From: Tipula vernalis
Lineage: Eukaryota > Arthropoda > Insecta > Diptera > Tipulidae
Reading direction: 5' to 3'
Assembly (NCBI GenBank): GCA_958295665.1
Contig: OY282559.1
Coordinates: 253,389,461-253,453,460, forward strand
DNA: 64,000 nucleotides
Every line of letters starts with the position of its first letter. Within the stretch, counting starts at the first letter, position 1. The translations under genes and the position numbers were made by a program. The notes beneath the pieces were generated by a model. The model was not told where the DNA came from. It searched no databases and was given only the letters and a program-made list of their open reading frames with translations. Shown one piece after another: positions 1-8,977 of the stretch.

Positions 1-1338
1 AGTTCAAATTTGATACTGATGGCTTGTATATCTAGGTGCTTTGGTAATATCATTAAAAGTTTCTGACGTCTTCAACTTCAAAACTCTTTACTCTCGAATT
101 TTAAATATTCGGTATATTTACTTTGTAATATTTTTTTTTTCGATTGATGTAACAAAAAAATGAAAATAAGAAAATCTTCTTAATAATGTTTTTAAAATTA
201 AAAAGTATTTTTTTTATGTAACTTTTTTTTTTCTTGTTTATATTTAAAAAAAATAAATAAATTAATTAAAGATAGAATTAAAATTTTATTATGTTGCTAT
301 TTAAAAAGAAAGTTTGAATAAATAATTTAATTTTTTATCCTACTTTTTCTCCTTATATTAGATAATATAATTTATAAAAACAATTTTTTTAAGGAATTTT
401 CGTCGATTTTTAACTTGCGCACGCTTGTTATGACAGAAAGATGATGCGGTATGTTTATTTATTGGAATATTATAGATATACCAACTATGTAAAGTATTTA
501 TTATGGTAATGTTTCAATTAAACATTTTTTTTTTTGTATTTGCAGATAGAACAATTATGTACTCGTACCATAGTTTATCTGTCTTATACGACAAAATAAC
601 TACTCCTGAATTTTACTACATATTTTTAAAGTAAAACTTTTTTAGGCAGGGTATAATTCGAAAAAAATAAAGAAATATTAAAACTAAATTCTGTGACGAT
701 CGTGTGACATAAATTTTAAATTCGGAAAACAAATCGTGCGACGAAAATAAATCAACAAATATTTTATTTAGCAATACAACAACATATTATCCTACGAAGA
801 TTTATATTGAGGTATATTAATACCTGCCATAAAGACAAAACAAGTATGTTTGTAAATAATTTGCTTATCCTGTCGCTACCTTAGAATAAGGTTCTAACTA
901 ACAAAATTTCGAAAAATGGGTAACTGATGACGTTTTACTCATGATCGTTTTGATTAACAAATCGCAAGGTCATTGAGCGATTTGAGAGCATTTCTAACGG
1001 TTTTTTAAAATAACAAAGTTCTATCTAACAGCAACTTTGTACTCTTAGGCTACACATGGTTCTATATTTTGTACTTAGAACCACGTCACACAAATTACCT
1101 GTGAAGAAACGAAAAATTGTTTGATAGGGCCTTGTCATCAGAAATAACGGTGTTCATTTTTCTATTCTCCTTACACATTATGCATTGTAAAATATACACT
1201 TAGAACTCTATTTGTATCTTAGTTTAGTTTACCCAAGTAACAATTTGATAGGTAAATTGTCCTAGACAGCAAAAACAAAGCTGTTACAACGTCGTGAAAT
1301 CAGAAAAATTACACAAATTAGTTGTAAATGTTAAATAG
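1..1338. other. AT-rich intergenic or intronic DNA, no gene seen
   Basis: Long A and T runs with stop codons in all frames. I see no splice-flanked open segment, transposase motif or inverted ends here. The first recognisable structure is the repeat that begins at 1339. Confidence 0.6.
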
Positions 1339-2201
1339 ATATTCAATAAATTTTTAAAACGTTGTGGCAGTGAAAAACAAGCTGATTTGCTTAAGTAGGT
1401 ATATAAAACATTCCAGCAGGGATTTTGTTATACGCCATAAAGTAAAACAGTCGGGAGAAAAGCAATGTAGCTGTGGTAGTCAACTAAACAAGTATAACAG
1501 CTATAATACTTTATTTATTTGTTTATGTAATTTTCAAACATATTTGCATTTAATTAAAATTTCTGTTAAAATAACAAAATAGTTAAAAAAAAGTCTAAAA
1601 GAAATTTATAAGCAATTTTGGAGGTAGAAAAGGATTTTTTCGGCTATGATTATTTACGGATACAAAAATGCAATATGCTGTGCGGTCTAATTTTGCGATT
1701 TATGACATAAAATCAAATAAGTCGAATATAATGGCGAACAAACATTTATATAATTATTTATAATTTTATTTATTTATTATTTTATAGTTTTATATATTTA
1801 TTAATTTATTATGTGATGTGGTATGAGCAGATGAGTCTTGCCAAATGCTCTGTTTGAAGAGGCATCTTGCAATTGACTAGTACAAATTGATGCGGATGGG
1901 TGTAACGTAACAGTAAGATTTGGTGGTTTTTCCATTGTTTTTTTGCGACTATTGACTACATCTTGCACCGAAGGAATATTTGATATATCTTAATTTAAAA
2001 AAAATTCATTAAAAAATTAACAAAATAATTTGCATTACTTGCTCTTCGGAAGTGGCTCGTTCTTCTAACCTTTGCATACCCTGTACTGCCAGCTGATACT
2101 CCGAATATTTGGCGAGCAAGCGTGCCAGTTCTGAGCACCATAAATTATCGGCTTTTTGCTCTGCCTAACCCTTGGTATTTGAGGAACTCTTTGGTGTCCT
2201 G
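1339..2201. repeat. 863-bp duplicated segment, copy A
   Basis: Nearly identical to 2421..3283 in the same orientation, at an offset of 1082 bp. Both copies start at ATATTCAATAAATTTTTAAA and end at the same CTTTGGTGTCC; the flanks differ. A few substitutions separate them, the largest cluster near 1824..1836 against 2906..2918. The segment contains the 3' part of a decayed spliced gene on the minus strand plus about 460 bp of its downstream flank. The short plus-strand frame at 1364..1582 lacks an ATG and is not supported as a gene. Confidence 0.9.
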
Positions 2202-2290
2202 TTTAGCCGTTTTAAAAAAAAATCGCCTTTCTGTGAGCGCCGAAGGTTTGAGTCGATTTAGTAGCTCGTGAAGTGTAGTTTTCAACGACA
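1801..2290 (-). pseudogene. decayed spliced gene fragment, copy A (unrecognised family)
   Basis: Read on the minus strand. An upstream exon part (about 2290..2039) encodes a stretch containing TKEFLKYQGL, then, after a one-base shift near 2163, AEQKADNLWCSELARLL and a charged helical stretch ending ATSEEQ. A GTAATG donor follows at 2038 and an acceptor AAATTAAG at 1989, giving a 50-nt intron. The last exon (1988..1801) has an open frame of about 60 codons, including SNIPSVQDVV and PPNLTVTLHP, ending in TAA at 1801. The intron phase needs one more base than the simplest splice gives, so the exact join is unsure. The frameshift is shared with copy B. The upstream 80 bp differ from copy B. I do not recognise the family; a DNA-binding or transposon accessory protein is possible. 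Confidence 0.55.
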
Positions 2291-2420
2291 AACAATTTAT
2301 TCAAATTTAATTGTTATCTTTAGATGCATTTATTTTAAAATCTAATTATTTAACTTATTTTCAAGTGAAACAACATCGGTATGAGATACCAATTTTCTTT
2401 AAAGACTTAGAAATTATATT

Positions 2421-3283
2421 ATATTCAATAAATTTTTAAAACGTTGTGGCAGTGAAAAACAAGCTGATTTGCTTAAGTAGGTATATAAAACATTCCAGCA
2501 GGGATTTTGGTATACGCCATAAAGTAAAACAGTCGGGAGAAAAGCAATGTAGCTGTGGTAGTCAACTAAACAAGTATAACAGCTATAATACTTTATTTAT
2601 TTGTTTGTGTAATTTTCAAACATATTTGCATTTAATCAAAATTTCTGTTAAAATAACAAAATAGTTAAAAAAAAGTCTAAAAGAAATTTATAAGCAATTT
2701 TGGAGGTAGAAAAGGATTTTTTCGGCTATGATTATTTACGGATACAAAAATGCAATATGCTGTGCGGTCTAATTTTGCGATTTATGACATAAAATCAAAT
2801 AAGTCGAATATAATGGCGAACAAACATTTATATAATTATTTATAATTTTATTTATTTATTATTTTATAATTTTATATATTTATTAATTTATTATGTGATG
2901 TGGTATCTTGCAAATGAATCTTGCCAAATGCTCTGTTTGAAGAGGCATCTTGCAATTGACTAGAACAAATTGATGCGGATGGGTGTAACGTAACAGTAAG
3001 ATTTGTTGGTTTTTCCATTGTTTTTTTGCGACTATTGACTACATCTTGCACCGAAGGAATATTTGATTTATCTTAATTTAAAAAAAAATTCATTAAAAAA
3101 TTAACAAAATAATTTGCATTACTTGCTCTTCGGAAGTGGCTCGTTCTTCTAACCTTTGCATACTCTGTACTGCCAGCTGATACTCCGAATCTTTGGCGAG
3201 CAAGCGTGCCAGTTCTGAGCACCATAAATTATCGGCTTTTTGCTCTGCCTAACCCTTGGTATTTGAGGAACTCTTTGGTGTCC
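2421..3283. repeat. 863-bp duplicated segment, copy B
   Basis: Partner of 1339..2201 in direct orientation, with 219 bp between the copies. High identity suggests a fairly recent duplication or two insertions of the same element. The flanks show no clear target-site duplication or terminal inverted repeats. Confidence 0.9.
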
Positions 3284-3480
3284 GGTGAATAATGAACAAT
3301 ACCATTATTTTCGTCTTCTTCAAACCAGCACGCGGGACACACAAACAATTCCTTCTTGCTTACAGTTTCGGAAACACAGAAAACCTAATAATCATAACAA
3401 ACCTATTAAATAATACTCTTATAATATTAAATAAACTTAAAATCACAAGAAAAAATGATTTCATAGCAAACACTTACCAT
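2883..3480 (-). pseudogene. decayed spliced gene, copy B, with an extra 5' exon
   Basis: The longer of the two copies. Read on the minus strand: an ATG (3480..3478) sits directly before a canonical GTAAGTG donor. The 93-nt intron ends in TTATTAG at 3385. Exon 2 (3384..3123) reads VFCVSETVSKKELFVCPACW and continues through HYSPDTKEFLKYQGL. A one-base shift follows near 3245, then AEQKADNLWCSELARLL. The last exon (3071..2883) matches copy A and ends in TAA. The early CxxC and tryptophan and the later charged helix suggest a small nuclear or DNA-binding protein, but I do not recognise the family. The shared frameshift means both copies were already broken, or the parent lineage was, before duplication. 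Confidence 0.55.
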
Positions 3481-3589
3481 TATTAAAGATAAAATGTACT
3501 GTTTCAGTAATTACCGCGTTAATCTGACAATAATGTTGAATAACAAATTACAGAAATCCTACTTGATATGACAATTGGTTTGGAAAAGG

Positions 3590-3735
3590 AAAAACTGCTT
3601 AACTCAAAGCAAAATTACTTATCTAACAACGAAACTGCTTAATACACAGCGAAATTTACATGAGTAAACTAAACATGGATAAAAAAGAAAAACTCCTTAA
3701 CTCAAAGCAAAATTGTTTAACACACCGCAGAATCT
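3590..3735. repeat. short irregular tandem repeats (ACTGCTTAAC/CAAAGCAAAATT)
   Basis: Units resembling AACTGCTTAACTCAAAGCAA recur near 3594, 3629, 3690 and more weakly near 3716, with uneven spacing. They lie just left of the TTAA-flanked element; a related word occurs again near 4598. Confidence 0.4.
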
Positions 3736-3780
3736 AAATGTGTACTATGTGCAATTTAATAACTAAAACAATGTTGTTAA

Positions 3781-4561
3781 CCCTCTAGCAGGTATTTCCG
3801 CTTTTAAACGGAGCACAGAAAACATGAATAATATGTAGAAAATTATTATTTGCTCTTATACTTTTTGCACAGAATTACGTTTTTATAAGTTGTTATGTGC
3901 GTTAACGGTTATTATTTGCGTAATTCAAACACTTCAGTTAAATATTTATGTGAACAAAATTGGGCAGACAAATATTTAATTGTCGCGTCACAATGTCCAA
4001 GTTTACAAGAAATATTATTAGTGTCTTGTTTTTCTTGTCGTAGAAATCAGAGAATAGAAAAACATTCATAATATTCTGATCTACAGTGCAGTATCTTCTT
4101 GGTGTGCTTGATAGACACCATTCGAGTATAACGCCAAATGTTAACAGTACTTGGGAGGAGTACTTCGAGTGCAAAGAGCTAAGAATGTAAAATGTAGAAA
4201 ACATCGATACATCGTGTAAGCGATGATAGCTGGCATAGCAAGGCAATAGTAAAATAGTTTGCACTGCTCAAAACAAGAAAACGCATCTCGCTTGATTTAA
4301 CGCAATGGTGCTAGTAAGTTTTAAAAGGCTTCGTTTGCAATTGAGAGATATGTATAAACAAAATTATCTCACATCGAATAGCTTAGCTTTACTGAAAGGG
4401 AATTAGAATTTCAATTAGTGATGTTTTAGTATTATATAATCTTTGTTAATGTAGTAATATGTTAGTAATTTTAACCTGAGATAATTTTAGATCTAATTTT
4501 CATCACATTAAAATTACCCTACCATAATTTTCCCAGTCGGCAAAAAATGCCTGCTAGCGGG
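3781..4561. mobile_element. piggyBac-like non-autonomous element, 781 bp
   Basis: TTAA occurs at 3777..3780 and 4562..4565, exactly flanking the element. Its ends are imperfect inverted repeats: CCCTCTAGCAGGTATTTCC on the left and, on the opposite strand, CCCGCTAGCAGGCATTTTTT on the right. CCC ends inside a TTAA duplication are the signature of the piggyBac superfamily. A 108-codon minus-strand frame (4264..3938) lies inside, but I see no transposase DDD motifs in it, so I treat the element as non-autonomous or deleted. Confidence 0.75.
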
Positions 4562-4904
4562 TTAAAGTAAATAATATTCCATGCAAAGTCCAACAGCTAA
4601 AATGCTTAACACAAAAAAATAATGTTTTATGATCAGTGAAAATGTAACCGTAAATAGAAAAAATGTGAGGAAGCGGGCAAAGTGATGTCAAAGCGAGAAA
4701 GAGTTATAGTAGAAGAGGCAAATTGGTCTCTCTAAAACGTGTCGACTTAAATGCATCTCGATGGTCAGCGAGAATGAAAGAAGTGTCATTTTTGCATCGT
4801 TTTTTAAGATAAGAAAAGAAAAACCGGGTCCATCCATAAGACATTTTTCATTTAAATACTTCTTCAGAGTCAAAAATGAAAAGTTCAAGTTTTAAGGAGT
4901 TTTT
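4562..4904. other. no gene seen
   Basis: Moderately AT-rich. Short minus-strand frames occur but show no family features or flanking splice sites. Confidence 0.4.
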
Positions 4905-5130
4905 TTACCGACCAAACGGCGCAATGCTTAAAGCTGCGTCGTTTGAATCGGGAAGTACCGATTCGAATCCAGATAGGGACGGGGTGCAAAAGGGATTTTT
5001 CATCATCTGATTACTATCAGTGATGACGATGAACATAACTACGTATGACCCCTTGCTGAGAGTGCAGAATCCATCGGCCGACCCACCTTTCATCTCAGCA
5101 CTATAGGTTGGCATGAAGCAATGCAATGTG
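4905..5130. repeat. possible tRNA-derived SINE-like sequence
   Basis: GATTCGAATCC at 4960..4970 fits a Pol III B box, and GGCGCAATGC about 45 bp upstream is a loose A box. The stretch is more GC-rich than its surroundings. No matching second copy is visible in this window, so SINE status is a guess; a tRNA relic is an alternative. Confidence 0.3.
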
Positions 5131-5546
5131 CAGGTAGTTTATACAAAACGGGTCTATAGCCGTACGGTAAAAGGGCATAAGAAATTAAATCACCAACATA
5201 TTCAATCACGTATTCACCTCTATTAAAATTTCTCACCGCTATGATCCCTCGCCCTTTCTCGTTAAACATTCTAATCTCTAGCCCACCCTCTTTCCCTTCA
5301 ATTACAGCCTGTTCTATTTTACGGTTCCGTTTTTTATCTAACGCTTTATCATACGATGGTTCCGAGTTCGATTCCGGGTAGTGACAAGAAAAAATGTCAT
5401 ACTTGGGTGTTGTGTTGTATGTCTGTGTTTTTTTAATCCTCTTTAAAGATCACAATCAAGGCGCAAAGAAAACCCCCTTTGCTAAAGAATAAAAAACAGT
5501 GCTTTTTAAATTCCACTTTATAAATTCTTTAGTGTTTTATGTTATT
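5131..5546. other. no gene seen; isolated B-box-like sequence
   Basis: GAGTTCGATTCC at 5364..5375 resembles a B box, but no convincing A box lies upstream. Otherwise unremarkable. Confidence 0.35.
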
Positions 5547-5645
5547 TTTAACCGACTTCCAAAAAGAGAGAGATAAAGAGGAGGTTATCAATTCGACAAT
5601 TATATTTTTACGTACGTATGTATGTTCGCGCAAAATACTTGTTGT
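5547..5645 (+). repeat. dispersed repeat with ACCGACTTCCAAAAA ... GAGGTTATCAATTCG
   Basis: The word ACCGACTTCCAAAAA, a purine-rich stretch, GAGGAGGTTATCAATTCGAC and a GTACGTATGTATG stretch occur in the order I remember from a repeat very common in lepidopteran genomes. The match is from memory, not from a search. A 74-codon plus frame overlaps it and is not supported as a gene. Confidence 0.4.
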
Positions 5646-5774
5646 GAAGTGTATATGCGAATGCGGTTTTCTCAATATGGTTGAGGCTGCCTTAACGTTG
5701 GTCCCGTTTTGTTTCATTAAACGACCTCAATTGCAAGATAGACGGAATTGTAGGACACAATAAATATTTGTAAA

Positions 5775-5890
5775 CACAATTTAATTTAATTTAATATTTT
5801 ATTTTATTTTAATTAAATTTATTTTTATTTACTTAATTATTTTTATTTTAAATTTTATTTAGTTAATATTTTTATTTTATTTATTTCCTT
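5775..5890. repeat. TTTTA/TTTAA low-complexity tract
   Basis: Imperfect iterations of TTTTATTT and TTTAATTAAAT over about 115 bp. The adjoining DNA to 6310 has no supported gene. Confidence 0.7.
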
Positions 5891-6311
5891 ATTCTTCACC
5901 ATTTTTCGTCTTATTGAAATTCGAGAGCAGACTGAAGTTAAAAGAAATATTTAATTTTATTTTGGTTTGTTGTCTCTTCATGTGGAAGAGACAGTAGTTC
6001 GTTGGTTGAATGCGTGTGTTCCCAAATGGTAATGGCAACGTTGAGCGGCGTGAAGACGTTACATTAGTGGTTGGGTAAACTCAGAAGCCAATGTATGTGA
6101 GTGATACTTTGTAGCGGAGCACGCATGAGTGAGCCGCTACAGAATCATTCCAAATTAGCTTTGTAGAATCGATTTTAAAGAAGTATTGCCATTTGTTTTC
6201 CGATTGTGAGGAAAAATTTTTTATGTTTAAAAGATTACACTTTTAAAATAGTATCGGTCGGGTAAATTTTAACAAGTTCCAAAGATGTTACCCAGAACTC
6301 CTAAAACAAAT

Positions 6312-6500
6312 CACAGCCGGTGTTGGCCTTGACGGTTAAACAATCCGACATCTGATTCAGTGAGTCAGGGTTTGAATCCGGGTGTGTCCACTAACTTTTC
6401 GAAAATTACATCCATTTGTAAATGTTTCAGTAGCCTACCAAGACTCGGAAAGACGGTGAAGGAAAACAAGATGAGGAGGTAACCTATACATTTTTAAAAA
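6312..6500 (+). mobile_element. tRNA-derived SINE with an insect-type core
   Basis: The head has an A-box-like TGGCCTTGACGG (6324..6335) and a B box GGGTTTGAATCC (6368..6379), about 33 bp apart as in a tRNA. About 65 bp downstream is CTCGG, then GACGGTGAAGGAAAACA and GATGAGGAGGTAACCT, close to the core I know from insect, especially lepidopteran, tRNA-derived SINEs. An AT-rich tail follows. No target duplication was identified. Transcription, if any, would be by RNA polymerase III, and mobilisation would depend on a LINE. Confidence 0.6.
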
Positions 6501-6661
6501 TTTTTAGTGTTTTGTAGTGCGTCTAGAAATCTAATTTTTAATGATTCTGTCTGAAAATAATTTGATTTTTTTTCTTCCATTTTCAAAAATTAAGTCAGAA
6601 AATATTGATTTGCATAATTTTCTGACTTTTTTCGAAGTCAGTCTGGCTTAATTTCCTAATT

Positions 6662-6886
6662 CTAGGGTTTTTCCAACTGTTTTAAGTCTACAAAATTTCT
6701 GCTGTAAATATCCAACAAATTTGGTATAAGTTCAGCGAGTTCATAAATCTTGTTGTTAGATTGACTTTCACTTGCAACCCAAGAAAGCATTTTAATATGC
6801 TTTAGTGATAAGTGACGCATTTGAACAGGTACAAGGACAGGACACATATTCTCAAAAAGATTCAAATATATTAAGAAAACTTAATA
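6662..6886 (-). pseudogene. short coding-like segment, unrecognised
   Basis: A minus-strand frame of about 74 codons is open from near 6886 to a stop at 6662. It contains CPVLVPVQMRHLSLKHIKML and ELAELIPNLLDIYSRNFVDL, with amphipathic, non-repetitive composition unlike the surrounding AT-rich noise. There is no ATG at the start, so it would be an internal or last exon, or a transposon relic. I do not recognise the family. Confidence 0.35.
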
Positions 6887-7130
6887 AAAATAAAGGATGT
6901 TGCCTGTTTTGCTATGGTGAAATATAGCGACAATTATACATATTTCAAAATAATGATCTGAATTTAATCAACTAGGCTCCAGCTCCCATTAAAAAAGGAC
7001 AATTAAAACGAAAAGCAAACTCGAGAGAAGTCTAAATGGTGAAATTTAGTTGTTAATTGCATAACCAATCATCAAGACACAATTTCAGTTATATATTGGA
7101 GTTCTATTAGAATTCGATGGCTAATATGCC

Positions 7131-7275
7131 GGGATCGGTACCTATGCCCGTATTACAAAATACCGAATGGACAAAATCCCGTAGATCACAAAAACACCGT
7201 ATTTCAAAATCCCGTATTTCCAAATTCCGTATTTCAAAATACCGTAGTATGAATTTTGTACGAGATTACGGGATT
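7131..7275 (+). repeat. left inverted end with subterminal CAAAATNCCGTA repeats
   Basis: Seven or so words of the form ACAAAATACCG, CAAAATCCCGTA, CAAATTCCGTA occur in one orientation at uneven spacing. The reverse complement pattern is at 13005..13117. Such clustered subterminal words often are transposase binding sites in DNA transposons; that role is inferred. The plus-strand frame 7117..7371 is a by-product of these repeats. Confidence 0.65.
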
Positions 7276-7455
7276 CATCAAATTAAAAAACATTTTTTAG
7301 TTTTATGTTTATTTACAAAACATTTTAATTCATTTTTATTATATTTTTTTTTAAATTTAAGTTATTATTAACAAATTTATTGAAATGCATTTGTTATCAA
7401 CAAAACTAATGTTCTCTGTCATGGGTGACCGTTATTTCTCGTGCTACTCGTGAGA

Positions 7456-8977
7456 ATGAATATGGAACCAAATAACAATAACAAAAATATTAGCGAAGTA
7501 AATGATATCACTGGCATGTCGGGTCTTCTCGATTCTGCGAATTTAGGAGGCAGTCAGCAGATCATTAGAAAGAGTGCGTTGCAGAGAACTCCACCTCAAT
7601 CGCAAGGGAGTGTGAATGAGAGACAGGAGAAAACAGCGCCTTTGAGGAAAAGTAGTGGAAATATTTCAAGAGGTCAGAAAGAAGGTGCAGTGATCAATAC
7701 ATTGGAGCGATGTTTTTCATCATCGTCTCTGAGAGGAAACAAGGTTGACAGTAAAGAAATCACTCTGACAAGACCTGGAAAGAAAATTGAAGAACTTGCG
7801 GAGTTTGTCAAACCTAAGCTCAATATACATGGTGAAATCAAGAGGATGATCAGCGTCATCAGCACACTCTATGACTCAGCTATGAGTAAGATGGAACTAT
7901 CGGAAAAGAAGTGCCAAACTTCGCCGATTGGCAAAGAGATGATGGAAGTTCCCGCATATCAACGTATTATTCGTGACATGAAGGAAATGGAAAAAGGCGA
8001 TAAGAAGAATTCGCCAATAGCCGAATCCAACAAAAGGAGGTTGTCCACACCACCAAAGAGTGACGAACGCTCTCGATGGAAGAAGAGAAATACGAAGGAC
8101 ACTCTACAAAATACTCCTCAAAATGTTTTGCCTCAAACATCAGAGAGGGAGATAAACAAAGAAAAGGAAAACGGGGACACCGACCAAACTGATGAATGGA
8201 AGAAAGTTGAACCCAAACGGCGTACGAAGAAACACAGGAGATATTCTCGTCCAGATGCGCTATTGATTAAAGCGAAAACAGATATCTTATACGCGGATAT
8301 ACTAAGCAAGGTGAAGCTGGATCCTGATCTCACTAGCCTGGGGGAAAAGGTTAAACATATCCGCAAAACTACACATGGAGATCTTTTATTAGAGCTGCAA
8401 AACACTGGAGTCCAAAAAACTACTCTAGAATACCGAGCTAAGCTAGAGGGCGTTATTGGACAGGAGGCCGATATAAGATCTCTTACACACAAAGTTATGG
8501 TCGAAATCAAGGATATTGATGAGGTAACCACGGCGGATGAAGTGCGAGAGGCACAGGAAAAAAGTTTGAGGACGCGAAAGGCGTGTTTGTTGTTAAGAAA
8601 TTAACAGCCGCCGCGTATCGTGGAACCCAAGTTGCTGTGGTTAACTGTCCCAGCAGTCTAATGGGTAAAGTCATCACTGAAGGCAAAATTCGAATCGGAT
8701 GGGTATCCTGTACCATGAGAGAGAAGATAGTATCAAAAAATGCTTCAAATGCTTGCACTATGGACATGTGGCACAGAGGTGTTCCAGTTAAACAGACCGC
8801 TCAAAACTCTATTATAAGTGCGGTGAAGATAGGCATATTGCAAAAGCCTGCAAAAAGGAGCCAAGATGCATGGTATGTCTTGAGAAAGAAGACTATATTG
8901 GCAGTGCCAAGCATGTTACGGGAAATTTCAAGTACCCGATATACAAGAAGGAATTACAAAAAACACGAAGGTTATGA
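7456..8977 (+). pseudogene. LINE ORF1, gag-like RNA-binding protein (frameshifted)
   Basis: The first in-frame ATG is at 7456. The N-terminal part (to about 8604) is hydrophilic, rich in Ser, Lys and Glu, as in R1-type ORF1. The frame then shifts near 8583..8600 into a segment with RGTQVAVVNCP and GKIRIGWVSC, and shifts again near 8730 into CFKCLHYGHVAQRC, a CCHC zinc knuckle. An in-frame stop at 8790..8792 follows, then a second knuckle (YKCGEDRHIAKAC) and a third CxxC. The last stop overlaps the ORF2 ATG. The family product coats LINE RNA in the ribonucleoprotein particle; this copy could not make it. Confidence 0.75.

Noticed and set aside
1364..1582. 72-codon plus-strand frame, repeated at 2446..2664
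   Set aside because: No ATG start, and it lies in the downstream flank of the minus-strand gene relic; the repetition is explained by the DNA duplication.
3292..3486. 64-codon plus-strand frame
   Set aside because: Antisense to the exon and intron of the copy B gene model, which has better splice and codon support.
5364..5375. Isolated B-box-like GAGTTCGATTCC as a tRNA or SINE
   Set aside because: No A box at the right distance and no cloverleaf could be drawn.
8133..8531. 132-codon minus-strand frame
   Set aside because: Shadow of the LINE ORF1 coding region.
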